Positions 19,285 through 30,097 of a DNA stretch of 64,000 nt are shown piece after piece (positions within the stretch are counted from its first letter, which is position 1; each line of letters starts with the position of its first letter). The position numbers and the translations under genes are program-made. The stretch is from contig OX031073.1 of NCBI GenBank assembly GCA_943736015.1, positions 23,897,210-23,961,209 of the forward strand. Direction: 5' to 3'. A model generated the notes under the pieces. It was not told the origin of the DNA and made no database searches. It worked only from the letters and a program-made list of their open reading frames with translations. The DNA is from Tridacna crocea. Lineage: Eukaryota > Mollusca > Bivalvia > Cardiida > Cardiidae.

Positions 19285-19506
19285 CCCATTACCACACAAT
19301 CCCTACTTTTGACACCCTTGATTAAAGATGCCTTTAGAAAACATTGTGGGAAAAGGAGAAAATGCTGGTAACCAGCATTTTCTCCTTTTCCCACAATGTT
19401 TTCTACCGTTCACAAAACAAATTTCAAATTTTCAGTCACTTTTATTTAGTCGTCTGCAAATGCTTTCGATTTAGACAAACCTAAAATTTTGTTGGTTGGT
19501 AATGAG
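19285..19506 (+). mobile_element. TTAA-hairpin family A MITE, 3' TTAA lost
   Basis: The hairpin is perfect. It ends at GGTAATGAG, exactly where the tandem-cored repeat begins, so the right TTAA is missing. Confidence 0.85.
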
Positions 19507-20415
19507 AAAATTCTGAGAAGAATTTTTAAGAATTTCTTCATGTCTGTAGAGTGTAAATAGCCCACAGCCATCAGAGCCATGATTCTTGATGGATCAAAAT
19601 TTCTAGAGCAATTTTTGAAAAGGGTCAGCCAAGAAACATTTCTGTGAAATTATTTCAAAATCTGAACAGCCTTTTCAGAGAAAAAGAATTTCTTCATGGC
19701 CACATAGTGCATGTAGCCCCCATTCACCAGAGCCCTGTTTCTAGACAAATCAGCATTTTGCCAACAATTTTTGAAAAGGGTTACCAAAGGAACATTAATT
19801 TTCTTTCAAAATCTGGTCAGCCGTTTCAGAGGAGAAGAATTTTAAAGAATTTCTTCATGGCCATATAGTGCGAGAAGCCCCCATTCACCAGAGCCATGTT
19901 TCTTGATGGATCAAAATTTAGCGAACAATTTTTGAAAAGGGTCACCCAAGGAACATGTCTGTAAAATTATTTCAAAATCTGACCATCAGTTTCAGAGAAG
20001 AAGAATTTTTTAAAGAATTTCTTCATTTCCCTATAGTGCAAGTAGTCACCTATTCACCAGGGCCATGTTTCTTGACAGATCAAAATTTTGGGAACATATT
20101 TTGAAGGAACATATCTGCGACATTATTTCAAAATCTGACCAACGGTTTCAGAGGAGATGATTTTTAAAGAATTTCCTAGAAAATTCTATTTGGTTGCCAT
20201 GGCAACCAGAGTTTTTGATGGAATCAAATTATGTGAACACTTTTTAAAGAGGATCTCCAAAGGAACATTGGAGCCAAGTTTGGTCCAAATTGGCCAATCG
20301 GTTTAGGAGGAGTTGATGTTTAAAGAATTGTTGACGATGCACGACGCACTGCAACGCACGACAGACACCGGATGACCTAAAAGCTCCCCTTGAGCACGTT
20401 GTGCTCAGATGAGCT
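19507..20415 (+). mobile_element. Helentron/HINE-like element with tandem core
   Basis: Units of about 150 bp (AAGAATTTCTTCATGGCC, CATTCACCAGAGCC, GAACATxTCTG) repeat about four times. ACGACGCACTGCAACGCACG and hairpin GAGCACGTTGTGCTC, then AGATGAGCTA, form the end. No 5' hairpin is seen, so the left end is truncated. Assignment is inferred from architecture. Confidence 0.6.
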
Positions 20416-20932
20416 ACAAACGTTCACCATTCAGGTTGTAATATCTCTTTTTTTTCTGTACTTGGTAGACGCTAACTACCCATCATTATCACCAGATTTC
20501 TCACCTTTTATACATCTGTGATAATGTGTGAGGAAAAGATTGAGAATCAAGCATGCCACACAAATCCTTGAGTCTCTTTATAGTAAAACTTAGCAGCCAC
20601 TAATATTAACCCCCAGAGTGCCAAATAAATCCTGAAAACAGTTTTCGATCTAGAAATAAGACAGATTGATTGTATGATGTTTCACACAGTTTTGAACATT
20701 ATTTCAGCTATATAGCAGCACCCAGGGCACCTATCCATGCTTCTTTTACCTGCATTCTCCACAATATTCTGGCTGCATTCCTGATATAACCATTGTCTAA
20801 ACAATTTGTCAGCCTTGAAAGAGGAACAAATCCTGTCCAAATGACTATCAACGATCCTTGGGAAAAAAATTGCTGTGGATGGAACCAGCAACTCCATGTT
20901 CTGAAGTTTTGAGCCCGTATTCACCAACCAGT

Positions 20933-21090
20933 GTTGAGAATATTGTAAGTCTTGTACTCAGAGGTTTTCTAAATTTGTAAGTAACACAACCTCTGATTGG
21001 CTAAACTGAATGGTTTAGCCAATCGGAAGTTGTGTTACTTACAAATGTAGAAAATTCTGGAGAATAAGACAAAGAAAGTTTTTGAGAATG
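20933..21090. repeat. long inverted repeat
   Basis: Arms of about 42 bp (TTGTAAGTAACACAACCTCT and partner AGTTGTGTTACTTACAA) face each other around TGAATG, with GATTGGCTAAAC / GTTTAGCCAATC at the tip. Outer sequence pairs weakly. Confidence 0.85.
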
Positions 21091-21094
21091 GTTC

Positions 21095-21158
21095 ATGACG
21101 ACGGATGGTGAGTGATCACAATACCTCCCTCTGCGCACTTCGTGCTCAGGTGAGCTAA
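21095..21158 (+). mobile_element. HINE-like 3' end fragment
   Basis: GACGGATGGTGAGTGATCAC, hairpin GCACTTCGTGC and CAGGTGAGCTAA match the terminal sequence of the elements at 44310 and 53061. Confidence 0.6.
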
Positions 21159-21304
21159 TGACAGGGCTATAACACTATCTAAAACCAGAGGTATTAAGTA
21201 CCGACTGAGCTATTGGGTCTCGCCTTTAAGAATTAAGTCCAATATAATCGTAGATTAAAGTTTTCTATAGATTACAATAATGTCTAAGCAAAGAAGACAC
21301 ATCA

Positions 21305-23115
21305 ACAAGAGGGCCATGATGGCCCTGTATCGCTCCACTGGCTAATTCGTAAAAACACTACAAGCCAAACATTATATTATTTGGCCAACTGGTTTCAAAC
21401 TTGAGGGCATACAATTTTTTTCCATAAAAACAAACAAAAAAGTTGTGACCCCTGGGCAAATCCAGTTTTGACCACAAAGCTATAATTACTTGAATCCTGG
21501 TGGAGGTCTACAATGAATGAATGAATAGTGTTTTAAGGCCCGTCGACAACTTGGGTCATATTGGGCGCACTTACTTAGTAAACAATAATGTGAGGTGAGA
21601 ATAACATACATGTCAAACAACACAAGACAAACATGATAAATGAGGAATGGATGAAACACAAAATGATGTCCCTTTTGTTGCCTTTTACGACATGCATGCT
21701 GTCACTTTTGTTCTGCCAGATGAAATGGCAGATGTGGCGATCGCGGGACTGCAGTGGTTTATTCTTATACCCCCGATTAAACCACACGGGGTCCCACAGG
21801 CCAATTGATTCTCATTCCAAACCCTATTTACGTCAAGAAAAAAATATAGGATTTGGAATAAGAACTACCCAGCCTGCTGCAATCCTACGAATTACGAAGA
21901 AAGCAGCCGTTTGTCTCTAATTTTAGTTGCCTTCTACGACATGCCATAGAGAAAGGCCGAAGTCCTATTCTATACAGTAAAAACCCCCGGGACACCACGG
22001 GGAGGAGGTCTACAAGATAAAGCCCCATACCAAATAATACAGGTCTAGAATGTGTGGTTATAAACAAGAAGATTTTCAAAGTTTTCTCAATAAAAGGCCC
22101 TGTACAACATAAAATCCATGAGACAGGGCTAAATTTAGTGGTCCTAGTCTTTATAATGGTTAGTAACAAGATGACTTAGAAAGTCTTCATCATAAAAGCC
22201 TATGTAAAACTTGTGACCCCTGGTGTGGGGACAAACTTAACCCTAAGGCTATAATTTGAGTCCTCCTGGTAGAGGCCCACTAGATAAAGCTACATGCAAA
22301 ATTTGGTAGCCCTAGGCCTTATAGCTAGGTACAAGTAGATTTTTAAAAAATTTCCAATATGAGCCCATGTAAAACTTGTGACCCCCAGGACAGGGCCAAA
22401 TTTGACTCCAGGGCTACAATTTGGGCACCTTTGGTAGACAACCACTTGATAAAGCTAGATGCAAAATTGAGTAGCCCTAGGCTTTATGGCTTGGTACGAA
22501 AAGATTTTTAAAGTTTTCACTATATAAGCCCATGTAAAACTTGTGACCCGGGGCCGGGCCAAATTTGACCTCTGGGCTATCATTTGGGCACTCTGGGTAG
22601 AGGTCTACTAGATAAAGCTACATGCCAAATTTGGTAGCCCTTGGCCCTATGGCTAAGTACCAGAAGGATTTTAAAGTTTTCCCTGTATAAGCCTATATAA
22701 AACTTGTGACCCCCGGGGTGGGGCCAATTTTGACCCCAGGGCTAATATTTGAAGGAACTTGGTAGAGGTCCACTAGATAAAGCTACATGCCAAATTTGGT
22801 AGCCCTAGGCCTTATGGTTTCAGAGAAGAAGATTTTTTAAAAATTTCAATATTTTTCAGTTTTGTTGCCATGCCAACCAGAGTTTTTGAAGGAATAAAAT
22901 TCTTTCAAGGAATTCTGAAGAGGACCATGGCAGGATTATTTCTGTGAAGTTTCATCAAAATTGGATGGGTAGTTTCAGAGAAGAAGATGTTTGAAATAAA
23001 AGTTAACGGACGCACTGACGGACGCACGCACGCATGGACGGACGGACGGACGGATGCACGACGGACACCTGGCCATGACATAAGCCAGCTGGCCTTCGGC
23101 CAGTGGAACTAAAAA
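21305..23115 (+). mobile_element. Helentron/HINE-like element with tandem core
   Basis: It starts ACAAGA, then hairpin GGGCCATGATGGCCC. The core repeats about 155-bp units (CATGTAAAACTTGTGACCCC, GATAAAGCTACATGCxAAAT). It ends with hairpin CTGGCCTTCGGCCAG then TGGAACTAAAAA. TCCACTGGC (21334) pairs with GCCAGTGGA (23099), a subterminal inverted repeat. A retroposon is inserted at 21514. Class is inferred. Confidence 0.65.
21514..22003 (-). mobile_element. retroposon with 12-bp target duplication
   Basis: GGAGGTCTACAA flanks both sides (21502-21513, 22004-22015). The plus-strand start TGAATGAATGAATAG is a simple tail, so the element lies on the minus strand. Inside, GTTGCCTTxTACGACATGC occurs twice. 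No reverse transcriptase frame is present; a SINE or short LINE 3' end is possible. Confidence 0.7.
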
Positions 23116-23290
23116 TCATATTTTATGTTTAGTGCAGTCTGACCTTGATCTACACTGACAGGAACAGTAATTTTAGTGGTCCTCCTTCCATGATGTTCCA
23201 AAATACTTTCTTTTCAGGGTCATAAAAGTCATGATGGAGCTGTAGACAGTAAATGAAGTAGGGTCTTTCAAAATGACAAAGCACCATTAA

Positions 23291-23512
23291 CCCATTACCA
23301 AACGACAAAATTTTAGACTGGTCCAAATTTAAAGCATTTGCAGACGACAAAATAAAAGTGACAGAAAATTTGAAATTTGTTTTGTGAAGGGTAGAAAACA
23401 TTGTGGGAAAAAGGAGAAAATGCTGGTTACTAGCATTTTCTCCTTTTCCCACAATGTTTTCTGAAGGCTTCAAACTGAGGGGCGTCAAAAGTGGGGATTG
23501 CGTGGTAATGGG
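23291..23512 (-). mobile_element. TTAA-hairpin family A MITE, full length
   Basis: It lies between TTAA 23287-23290 and 23513-23516 (222 bp). The left arm has an extra A (GGGAAAAAGGAG). Confidence 0.9.
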
Positions 23513-23516
23513 TTAA

Positions 23517-23737
23517 ATAAGTGTTTCAGAAATGCAAACTGCCAGTAAAAATTAGAGGTAATCTCTGATCGCTTTACATCATACATAATAATTTATGTCT
23601 TTTTGAAATTTAAGAACTCTCTCGTAGCTATGGCAACCATTTGATAGAATACCAAATGACAAAATGACTTGCGTCATCAAGTTACCATATCAATTATGAA
23701 ATGTTAACAGTTTACCATTTACCTAGCTTTAAACCAT
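23517..23737. other. non-repeat AT-rich stretch, no gene
   Basis: No open frame, splice context or repeat was recognised. Confidence 0.3.
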
Positions 23738-23740
23738 GAG

Positions 23741-23967
23741 CTCTTTACCAGACGACAAAAATTTTAGACTGGTTCAAATTAAAAGCATTAAATCTTGCAG
23801 GCAACACTTTAAATGTAGCTGTAATGATTTTAATTGTCTGTGAAAGTGTAGAAAACCCAGTGTGAGAAATGGAGAAAATGCTGGTTACCAGCATTTTTCT
23901 CCATTTTCCGCAGGATTTTCCAAAGGCTCATTACGTCAGGTACATTCAGAATTGTGTAGTTTAAAGT
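23741..23967 (-). mobile_element. family A MITE with matched arm variant
   Basis: AAATGGAGAAAATGCTGG faces CCAGCATTTTTCTCCATTT, so the variant T is matched on both arms apart from one extra T. Left site TGAG, right TTAA 23968-23971, shared with the next element. Confidence 0.8.
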
Positions 23968-23971
23968 TTAA

Positions 23972-24193
23972 CCCTTTACTCCATAGATACTCATTTCTAC
24001 ACATTGCTTGTATGAGCCTTTGGAAAACATTGTGGCAAAAGGTGAAATTGCTCGTCACGAGCAATTTCACCTTTTGCCACAATGTTTTCTATGCTATCAA
24101 AAGGTGTCATTTACACGTAAGAAATGGCTTCATCCTTGCTGTCATTTAGAGTCAATTAGAGATGCCATAGAATATGCCTTATGGGGTATAGGG
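23972..24193 (+). mobile_element. TTAA-hairpin family B MITE
   Basis: The termini (CCCTTTACTCCATAGATACT; right end GGTATAGGGCTAA) and inner stem (AACATTGTGGCAAAAGGTG, AAATTGCTCGT) differ from family A. Length is 222 bp and the hairpin sits at the same place. It directly abuts a family A copy through TTAA 23968-23971. Confidence 0.88.
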
Positions 24194-24380
24194 CTAAGTG
24201 CTGCATTAACCCAACCATTACTTTTGTTCTAGAAAAAAAGACCAAACAAATGCAACTTTTATGGTTGTTTTTATCCAGAAATATATATAGCAAGGTGGAC
24301 ATTGTACATCCGACTCAACATAATTGAAATTATATAATTGCTTATACAGTTTGTCTTAGCAAAGTGCACAATATAGAACA

Positions 24381-24415
24381 AAGATCAGACTGCATGTTTT
24401 ATGTAGTCTGGTGTT
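24381..24415. repeat. dispersed short palindrome, half
   Basis: AGATCAGACTGCATG faces ATGTAGTCTGGTGT; it is a shorter relative of 2435. Confidence 0.55.
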
Positions 24416-24465
24416 AAATGATCTATCTATTCCGGCCTGAAAAAGAACTAAATTTTCCAAAAGCC

Positions 24466-24624
24466 ACCCTTTACCAAACCAAAAGTTTAAGCCTGGTCCA
24501 AACTGAAAGACTTATTTTCAAAACAGAAGGAACCTCAGACAATAAGATTTGTCTTCAAAACAATAGAAAACATTGCAGGAAAAGGAGAAAGTACAAGCAT
24601 TTTTTCCGTTTACGAGCCATGTTT
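24466..24624 (-). mobile_element. family A MITE, decayed
   Basis: CCCTTTACCAAACCAAAAG, GCAGGAAAAGGAGAAAGTAC and TTTTTTCCGTTTACG survive. The right end runs into TTAA 24625-24628. Confidence 0.6.
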
Positions 24625-24628
24625 TTAA

Positions 24629-24851
24629 CACTTTACCACACAATCCCAACTTTTGACGACCCTGAGAAAGACAGCTTTTGAAAACACTCTTGGAAAAGAA
24701 GAAAATGCTGGTAACCAGCATTTTCTCCTTTTCCCACAATGTTTTCTACCCTTCTCATACCAAATTTCAATTTTTTAGTGACAAATTTATTTTGTCGTCT
24801 GTAAATGCTTTCAATTTGGTCCAGTCCAAAGATTTGTCGTTTGGTAAAGAG
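24629..24851 (+). mobile_element. TTAA-hairpin family A MITE, full length
   Basis: It lies between TTAA 24625-24628 and 24852-24855. The outer left arm reads ACTCTTGG, leaving a few mismatches. Confidence 0.88.
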
Positions 24852-24992
24852 TTAAAATTAAGGTTTTCTTGCACAGACTCAGTCAAACTTAGGACTGTGT
24901 GCTATAGGGTTAAAAACCACTTTTAAAAAGATTTCAATAATTTCATCACTGAGAGGACTGCAGCTATTCATGTGTACCTACAGCTTCTTCAA

Positions 24993-25207
24993 CGCTTTAC
25001 AACACGATTCTGACTTTTAACAACCGTGAGAAAGAAGTCTTTTGAAAACATTGTGGGAAAAGGAGAAAATGCTGGTTCCCTTTCTCCTTTTCCCACAATG
25101 TTTTCTACCCTTCACAAAACAAATTTTAAATTTTAAGTCACTTTTATTTTGCAGTCTGCAAATGCTTTCGATTTGGACAAACCTAAAATTTAATCATTTG
25201 GTAACGA
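24993..25207 (+). mobile_element. family A MITE lacking the hairpin tip
   Basis: The arms are intact, but the tip is shortened to ATGCTGGTTCCCTTTCTCC; about nine bases of the right arm are gone. The right site is eroded and shared with the next copy. Confidence 0.82.
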
Positions 25208-25212
25208 GTTTA

Positions 25213-25433
25213 CCCTTTACCAAATAATCCATGGTTTTTACGACCTTGAGATAAAAGCCTTTTGAAAACATTCTGGGAAAAAGAGAAAATGCTGGTAACC
25301 AGCATTTTCTTCTTTTCACACAATGTTTTCTACCCTTCCAAAACCAAATTTCAATTTTTCTGACACATTTATTTTTTCGTCTGCCAATGTTTTCCATTTG
25401 GACTGGTCTAAAGTTTTCAAGTGTGGTAAAGAG
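25213..25433 (+). mobile_element. TTAA-hairpin family A MITE, full length
   Basis: It is 221 bp. The left site has drifted (TTTA) and the right is TTAA 25434-25437. Hairpin carries four unpaired changes. Confidence 0.88.
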
Positions 25434-25451
25434 TTAATAGTAAAAAGTAAA

Positions 25452-25958
25452 ACAATCTTTCCAAGCCACTAGCATCTTTGCGAGCCAAGGTTATGATCAC
25501 TACGTGGATCTTACCTTGGCTGATTGAGCCCGATTTCGAGATTCCCGCGATGCGCCCTCTATAGGATGCTGGTTATTACCCCCCTTTACATCATATTTCT
25601 AAAAGCCAATGAAATATCATTTTACAAACCACTTATGAATGCACATAAAGTGATAAGCAGACATCCATGTGGGTTTCCATGTTTACCTTCTATTTGAGAG
25701 GTAGCAACCTTATTCTTCTTTTATCAAAGATGAAACGCTATGAGTGATTCCATTCGCTGCAGTTACAGCTGGCTGAATCCAATGAAAAGCGTATCGGGTG
25801 TATGTAAAAATCAAGCTTGATCTGCCAAGGGTAGAGTAGCGTATTGTCAGCCTTGGCTTGCGAAGATGAGCCACTAGCTGCTTTTTCTTACAATTGCCAA
25901 CAGAACGGGGGGCAAATCCAGTCTCAATGACTTTTATAATTACTAAATAATCCTGAGA
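25452..25958 (-). mobile_element. SINE fragment (second family) split by a MULE-like MITE
   Basis: CTTTCCAAGCCACTAG before, and AGCCACTAGCTGCTTTTTC after, rejoin to the body sequence seen at 2960. Confidence 0.65.
25473..25868. mobile_element. MULE-like MITE, short form
   Basis: It is 396 bp with ends CATCTTTGCGAGCCAAGG and TTGGCTTGCGAAGATG and a perfect 9-bp target duplication, AGCCACTAG. The interrupted SINE supplies an empty site. Confidence 0.9.
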
Positions 25959-25963
25959 ATTGA

Positions 25964-26185
25964 CCCTTTATTACATAATCCTAAGTATTAATGAGCTTGC
26001 CAGGGACAGCTTTTGAAAATATTGTGGGAAAAGAAGTAAATGCTGATAACCAGCATTTTCTTCTTTTCCCATAATATTTTCTACCATATCAAAGGGAAAA
26101 TACCTTAGCCTGAGCAATTCTTAATTTGTTGTCTGCAAATGATCTCAATTTAGCAGATCTTTAATTCTGTTACTATGGGAAAGAG
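25964..26185 (+). mobile_element. TTAA-hairpin family A MITE
   Basis: Left site TTGA, right TTAA 26186-26189, 222 bp. The left arm has AAAAGAAGTAAATGC facing GCATTTTCTTCTTTT. Confidence 0.82.
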
Positions 26186-26189
26186 TTAA

Positions 26190-26255
26190 TGATCAAAAAT
26201 AGAAGACATTTGAAAGTATTGTAGGAAAAAAAAGAGGAAAGAACACCATTATCTC
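26190..26255 (+). mobile_element. family A scrap
   Basis: A left-arm remnant (CATTTGAAAGTATTGTAGG) lies beside the preceding copy. Confidence 0.35.
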
Positions 26256-26410
26256 CTGCTAGATGGCATTCTACAAATACTAATCTATCTAATTTGGGCA
26301 TCTTGGGTACAGAACTGGACTACTTTTCTAAGCCACAACCGTTACTTTGAATTTCAAACTTAAATAAACGTTTACTCAATAAAACACTACCTGGTGGGAT
26401 TTATTCAGCT
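26255..26410 (+). repeat. dispersed repeat, inverted relative of 63650-63815
   Basis: CTAATTTGGGCATCTTGGGT, CCGTTACTTTGAATTTCAAA and AAACGTTTACT recur inverted next to hyccin exon 63819. Confidence 0.7.
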
Positions 26411-26500
26411 AAGATCAGCAGTTTAGAGAAATAAGGAGCTGAAACAGGTCTGGTTTTTACCCAAAGAAATTGATTAAAACCATTCTCTCCATTGTTACTT

Positions 26501-26902
26501 CATCTCCGCGAGCCAAGTTTACGATCACTACGTAGATCTTACCTTGGCTGATTGACCCTGATTTCGAGATTCCTGCGATGCACCCTCTATTGGATGCTGG
26601 TTATTACCCCCCTTTACATCATATTTCTAAAAGCCAATGAAAAATCGCTTTACAAACCGCTTACGAATACACATGAAGCGATAAGCAGACATCCACATGG
26701 GTTTCCATGTTTACCTTCTATTCGAAAGGTACAGACCTTGTTCTATTTTTATCACAGATGAAATGCTACGAGTGATTTCATTCGTTGCAGCTAGAGCTGG
26801 CTGCATCCAATGAAAAAGTGTATAGGGTGAATGTAAAAATCAAGCTCGATCCGCCACGGGTAGAGTAGCATAGTGAATCATCAGCCTTGGCTTGCGAAGA
26901 TG
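26501..26902. mobile_element. MULE-like MITE, short form
   Basis: It is 402 bp. Target duplication TTGTTACTT / TTGCTACTT has one mismatch. It is very similar to the copy 600 bp upstream. Confidence 0.88.
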
Positions 26903-27134
26903 TTGCTACTTTAAAGTGTGTATTATTACAATCTCCCCCGATATTAGGGAGAGTGATGCATCATATAAGACAGGTTGAATCTTCCAAGAATATGACAAGC
27001 ACAGACAATGGAAAGAGCACAGCATACTGGTGCCAACACTTGACAGCAGTTGCTTATCAAATTTTCATAAATAAATTCCAAGTCACAACTACTTTGATGA
27101 TTACCTGCCCTTGTTTGTATCCATTCCATTTTAA

Positions 27135-27359
27135 CTCTTTACCAAACAATAAAATTTTAGGTTTGTCCAAATCGAAGCATTTGCAGATGACAAAATAAAA
27201 GTAACTGAACATTAATTTTGAAATTTGTTTTGAGAAGGGTAGAAAACATTGTGGGAAAAGGAGAAAATGCTAGTTACCAGCATTTTCTCCTTTTCTCACA
27301 ATTTTTTCAACAGGTTTCTTTCACAGGGTCGTCAGAAATAGGGATTGTGTGGTAATGGG
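27135..27359 (-). mobile_element. TTAA-hairpin family A MITE
   Basis: It lies between TTAA 27131-27134 and 27360-27363. The right TTAA is shared with the next copy. Confidence 0.88.
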
Positions 27360-27363
27360 TTAA

Positions 27364-27519
27364 CCCTTTAACATACATTACTGAGTTTTAACTACATCTT
27401 TTCCCACAATGTTTTCTTATCTTTTACAAACAATCCCCATTACCTGTGTCACATTTACTATGTCCGTTAGTAATGCTTCCAATTTGGATCTAACATAAAT
27501 TTTGTCATGTTGCAAAGAG
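27364..27519 (+). mobile_element. family A MITE lacking the left arm and hairpin tip
   Basis: It passes from the left terminus directly to CATCTTTTCCCACAATGTTTTC, so about 65 bp including the left arm is missing. TTAA sites flank both ends. Confidence 0.8.
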
Positions 27520-27695
27520 TTAATAGTGAACAAAGAACTTGTCAAACTTAAAAGTAAATATCTTCAGTAATTTCAGTGATAAACAGTAAAATGTCAGGGT
27601 CTTGAAAATGTCAGCTTTCACATGACGACAACAATGCAAACAATGCTAGGGCTACAGTAATACCTGGATCCAGAGAGGGGGACTGGGGGTCCTCT

Positions 27696-27873
27696 TTACT
27701 AAGCAATACCAACTTCTCATGCCCTTGACAAAAAAAGGCTTTTGAAAACATTGTGGGAAAATGAGAAAATGCTGCTTAGCAGGATGTTTTATTACTGTTG
27801 AGTGACATACATTTTGTCCCTTGCAAATCCTGTCAATTTGGACATATTTAAAATTTTGTCTTCTAGTACAGAG
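27696..27873 (+). mobile_element. family A MITE, right arm lost
   Basis: It has a left arm (AACATTGTGGGAAAATGAG) with the tip AGCAGG joined to GTTTTATTACTG. The right terminus is eroded. Confidence 0.7.
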
Positions 27874-27879
27874 TAAACC

Positions 27880-28139
27880 GGCTACACCACAAAGTCCCTT
27901 GTTTTATTATGACCCTGAAGGAGAAAGCTTTGGAAAACATTGTATGAAAAGGAGAAAATGCTTGTAACCAAAATTTTATCCTTTTCCTACAATGTTTTAT
28001 ACCTTTTCAAAGACAGCATTTTCTTTTGAGCTACTTGTACATGCTATTTGTCATAACCAAAACTTAATCCTTTCAATTATTACAAGCCTGCAAATACTTT
28101 CAAAACAACTAGGGAGAAATTTTGTCATCTGGTAAATAA
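27880..28139 (+). mobile_element. family A MITE with right-half insertion
   Basis: Hairpin (GCTTGTAACCAAAATT) is imperfect. The right half is about 35 bp longer than usual. Right TTAA 28140-28143. Confidence 0.65.
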
Positions 28140-28143
28140 TTAA

Positions 28144-28702
28144 TTCTCCGAAAGCAAGCTTCAAGCGGAAGATTTGCAGTTCTCCGTCTGGGACATACAT
28201 GTATAATTATACTTGGAGGGAAGGGCTTAAAACCCAATCAGGCTAATTTCTTTGAAAAGAGAAAACATAATCCCAAATGAAGTAGAAAAGCTGAAGTTAC
28301 TTTGCAGAAATCAATACAGACTGTGTTAAGTTTTATTATCTTAATCTGCTTAAGATGGGGCTCTGACTAATGAAACACTGGTCCAGTCTACATTTTCCTA
28401 CAATTAACGTTTTTGAAAACAGATCTGTAACAAAATGGCATGTTCTAGAAATCAGATTATCAAGTAAAAAAGGACCAACTTTGTTGCTATGGTAATACTA
28501 CTTTTTGATCAGAAAATTGAAGAAAGCTTATCAAATAAAAGGGGACTTATTTCCTCAATACTATTTGGAATATACAACTTTTGTAGACAAAAAAGTCTCA
28601 AGTGGCATATTTGAAAGTCTAGAAAAGTAGCTGAGTGTTCCTTCTTAGAACCTATCATCTCTTTTCAATGAAATCATTTTTCTGAATGGCATGAATATTG
28701 TT
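28144..28702. other. non-repeat stretch, no gene seen
   Basis: AT-rich. No open frame over 60 codons, no convincing splice sites and no repeat relatives in the window. Confidence 0.35.
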
Positions 28703-28706
28703 TTAA

Positions 28707-28927
28707 CCCTTTACCAAACAATCTTTGGTTTTACGACCCTGAGATAGAAGCCTTTTGAAAACATTGTGGGAAAAGGAGAAAATGCTGATAACCAGCATTT
28801 TCTCTTTTTCCCACAATGTTTTGTACCATGCTGGAAACAAATTTCAGTTTTTGAGTTACCTTTATTTTGTCGTCTGCGAAAGCTTTCAATTTGGATCAGT
28901 CTAAAATTTTGATTTTTTGATAAAAAG
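28707..28927 (+). mobile_element. TTAA-hairpin family A MITE, full length
   Basis: It is 221 bp between TTAA 28703-28706 and 28928-28931. Its right end is the seed of the adjacent tandem array. Confidence 0.9.
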
Positions 28928-28931
28928 TTAA

Positions 28932-29190
28932 GATAAAAGATAAACATTTATTTTGCGGTCTGCAACTGCTTTCAGTTTGGACCAGTCTAAAATTTTGATG
29001 TTTGAAAAAGAGTTAAGATAAAAGATAAACATTTATTTTGTCATCTGCAACTGCTTTCAATTTGGACCAGTCTAAAATTTTGATGTTTGATAAAGAGTTA
29101 AGATAAAAGATAAACATTTATTTTGTCGTCTGCAACCGCTTGGACCAGTCTAAAATTTTGATGTTTGATAAAGAGTTCAGATAAAAGATA
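28932..29190 (+). repeat. 85-bp tandem array derived from a MITE end
   Basis: Three further units repeat the right end of the preceding element plus AGATAAAAGATAAAC (joins at 28927, 29012, 29097 and 29175). The last unit lacks seven bases. Confidence 0.92.
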
Positions 29191-29199
29191 TGTGACATT

Positions 29200-29370
29200 T
29201 ACTCTTTTCAAAGCAACAAAACTGTTGATGCGTCCTTTTGAAAGCATTGCAGATAACAAACTAGATGTACCTCAGATAGGGTTTATCTATGAAAGTTTAG
29301 AAAACAATGTATGAAAAGAAGAAAATGCTGGTTGCCATCATTTTCTTCCCTTTTCACAGTTTCATAGAGG
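29200..29370 (-). mobile_element. family A MITE, decayed
   Basis: AGCATTGCAGATAACAAAC and a damaged hairpin AATGCTGGTTGCCATCATT. Termini not seen. Confidence 0.5.
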
Positions 29371-29633
29371 ATATTTGTCTTTTCCTGTGCATGACATAAA
29401 TTTATTATGCATGAACATCATAGGTAATCATGTGGCCTCTAGTGTGGAAGGTAGTGACTGTTTTTCTTTTTATGGCAGAATATATTACAGCCAAACTTTT
29501 TGACAAATCAAATAACAAATCAATGCATGCTTATAATCTGTGCGCAAGATATTACTCTCAGACGATAGCAGTGTCTTTTTAGGGTCGACTGACTTCATAA
29601 TTGTAGGGGAAACAGGTATTCCTCACAACTTAA

Positions 29634-29854
29634 TCCTTTACTCCATAGATACTCATTTCTACGCATTGCTTGTAGGAGCCTTTGGAAAACATTGTGGCAA
29701 AAGGTGAAATTGCTCGTGACGAGCAATTTCACCTTTTGCCACAATGTTTTCTACACTATCAAAAGGTGTCATATACACATAAGAAACGGCTTTATCCTTG
29801 CTCTTATTTATGGTCAATTAGAGATACCATAGAAATGCCTTACGGGGTAAAGGG
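29634..29854 (+). mobile_element. TTAA-hairpin family B MITE, full length
   Basis: It is exactly 221 bp between TTAA 29630-29633 and 29855-29858. The arms are perfect around CTCGTGACGAG. Confidence 0.92.
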
Positions 29855-29858
29855 TTAA

Positions 29859-30093
29859 ATACCCGCTTTACTGTCTATGTAATGAAGCGATGTATTTTAC
29901 CTGTCTTACCTTTTATGTGTTTGTTTTGTTATGTTTTGTATGTCAACAAAGGCTTAAATTATCATCTGAGAGTAATATGTCATCCAATCTTATCTGGAAC
30001 TACTTTTCACAGTGTTTCAATACAGATATTTTTTTCTGTCATGTTTTTTATTTTGTATTTGAGCTGGAAAACTTACAGGTCTAAAAATAAAGT
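29859..30093. other. T-rich stretch with hydrophobic open frames
   Basis: Two overlapping plus-strand frames (29882-30097, 29890-30084) encode hydrophobic sequence, as expected from T-rich DNA. An AATAAA occurs at about 30085. No domain recognised. Confidence 0.3.
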
Positions 30094-30097
30094 TTAA

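Larger units (their letters stand above)
20655..21225 (-). mobile_element. SINE, second family, split by an insertion
   Basis: The body matches 2849. The tRNA-like head (minus strand CCAATAGCTCAGTCGG) lies at about 21187-21225, separated from the body by an inverted repeat and a hairpin-ended fragment (about 20905-21180). Confidence 0.6.
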
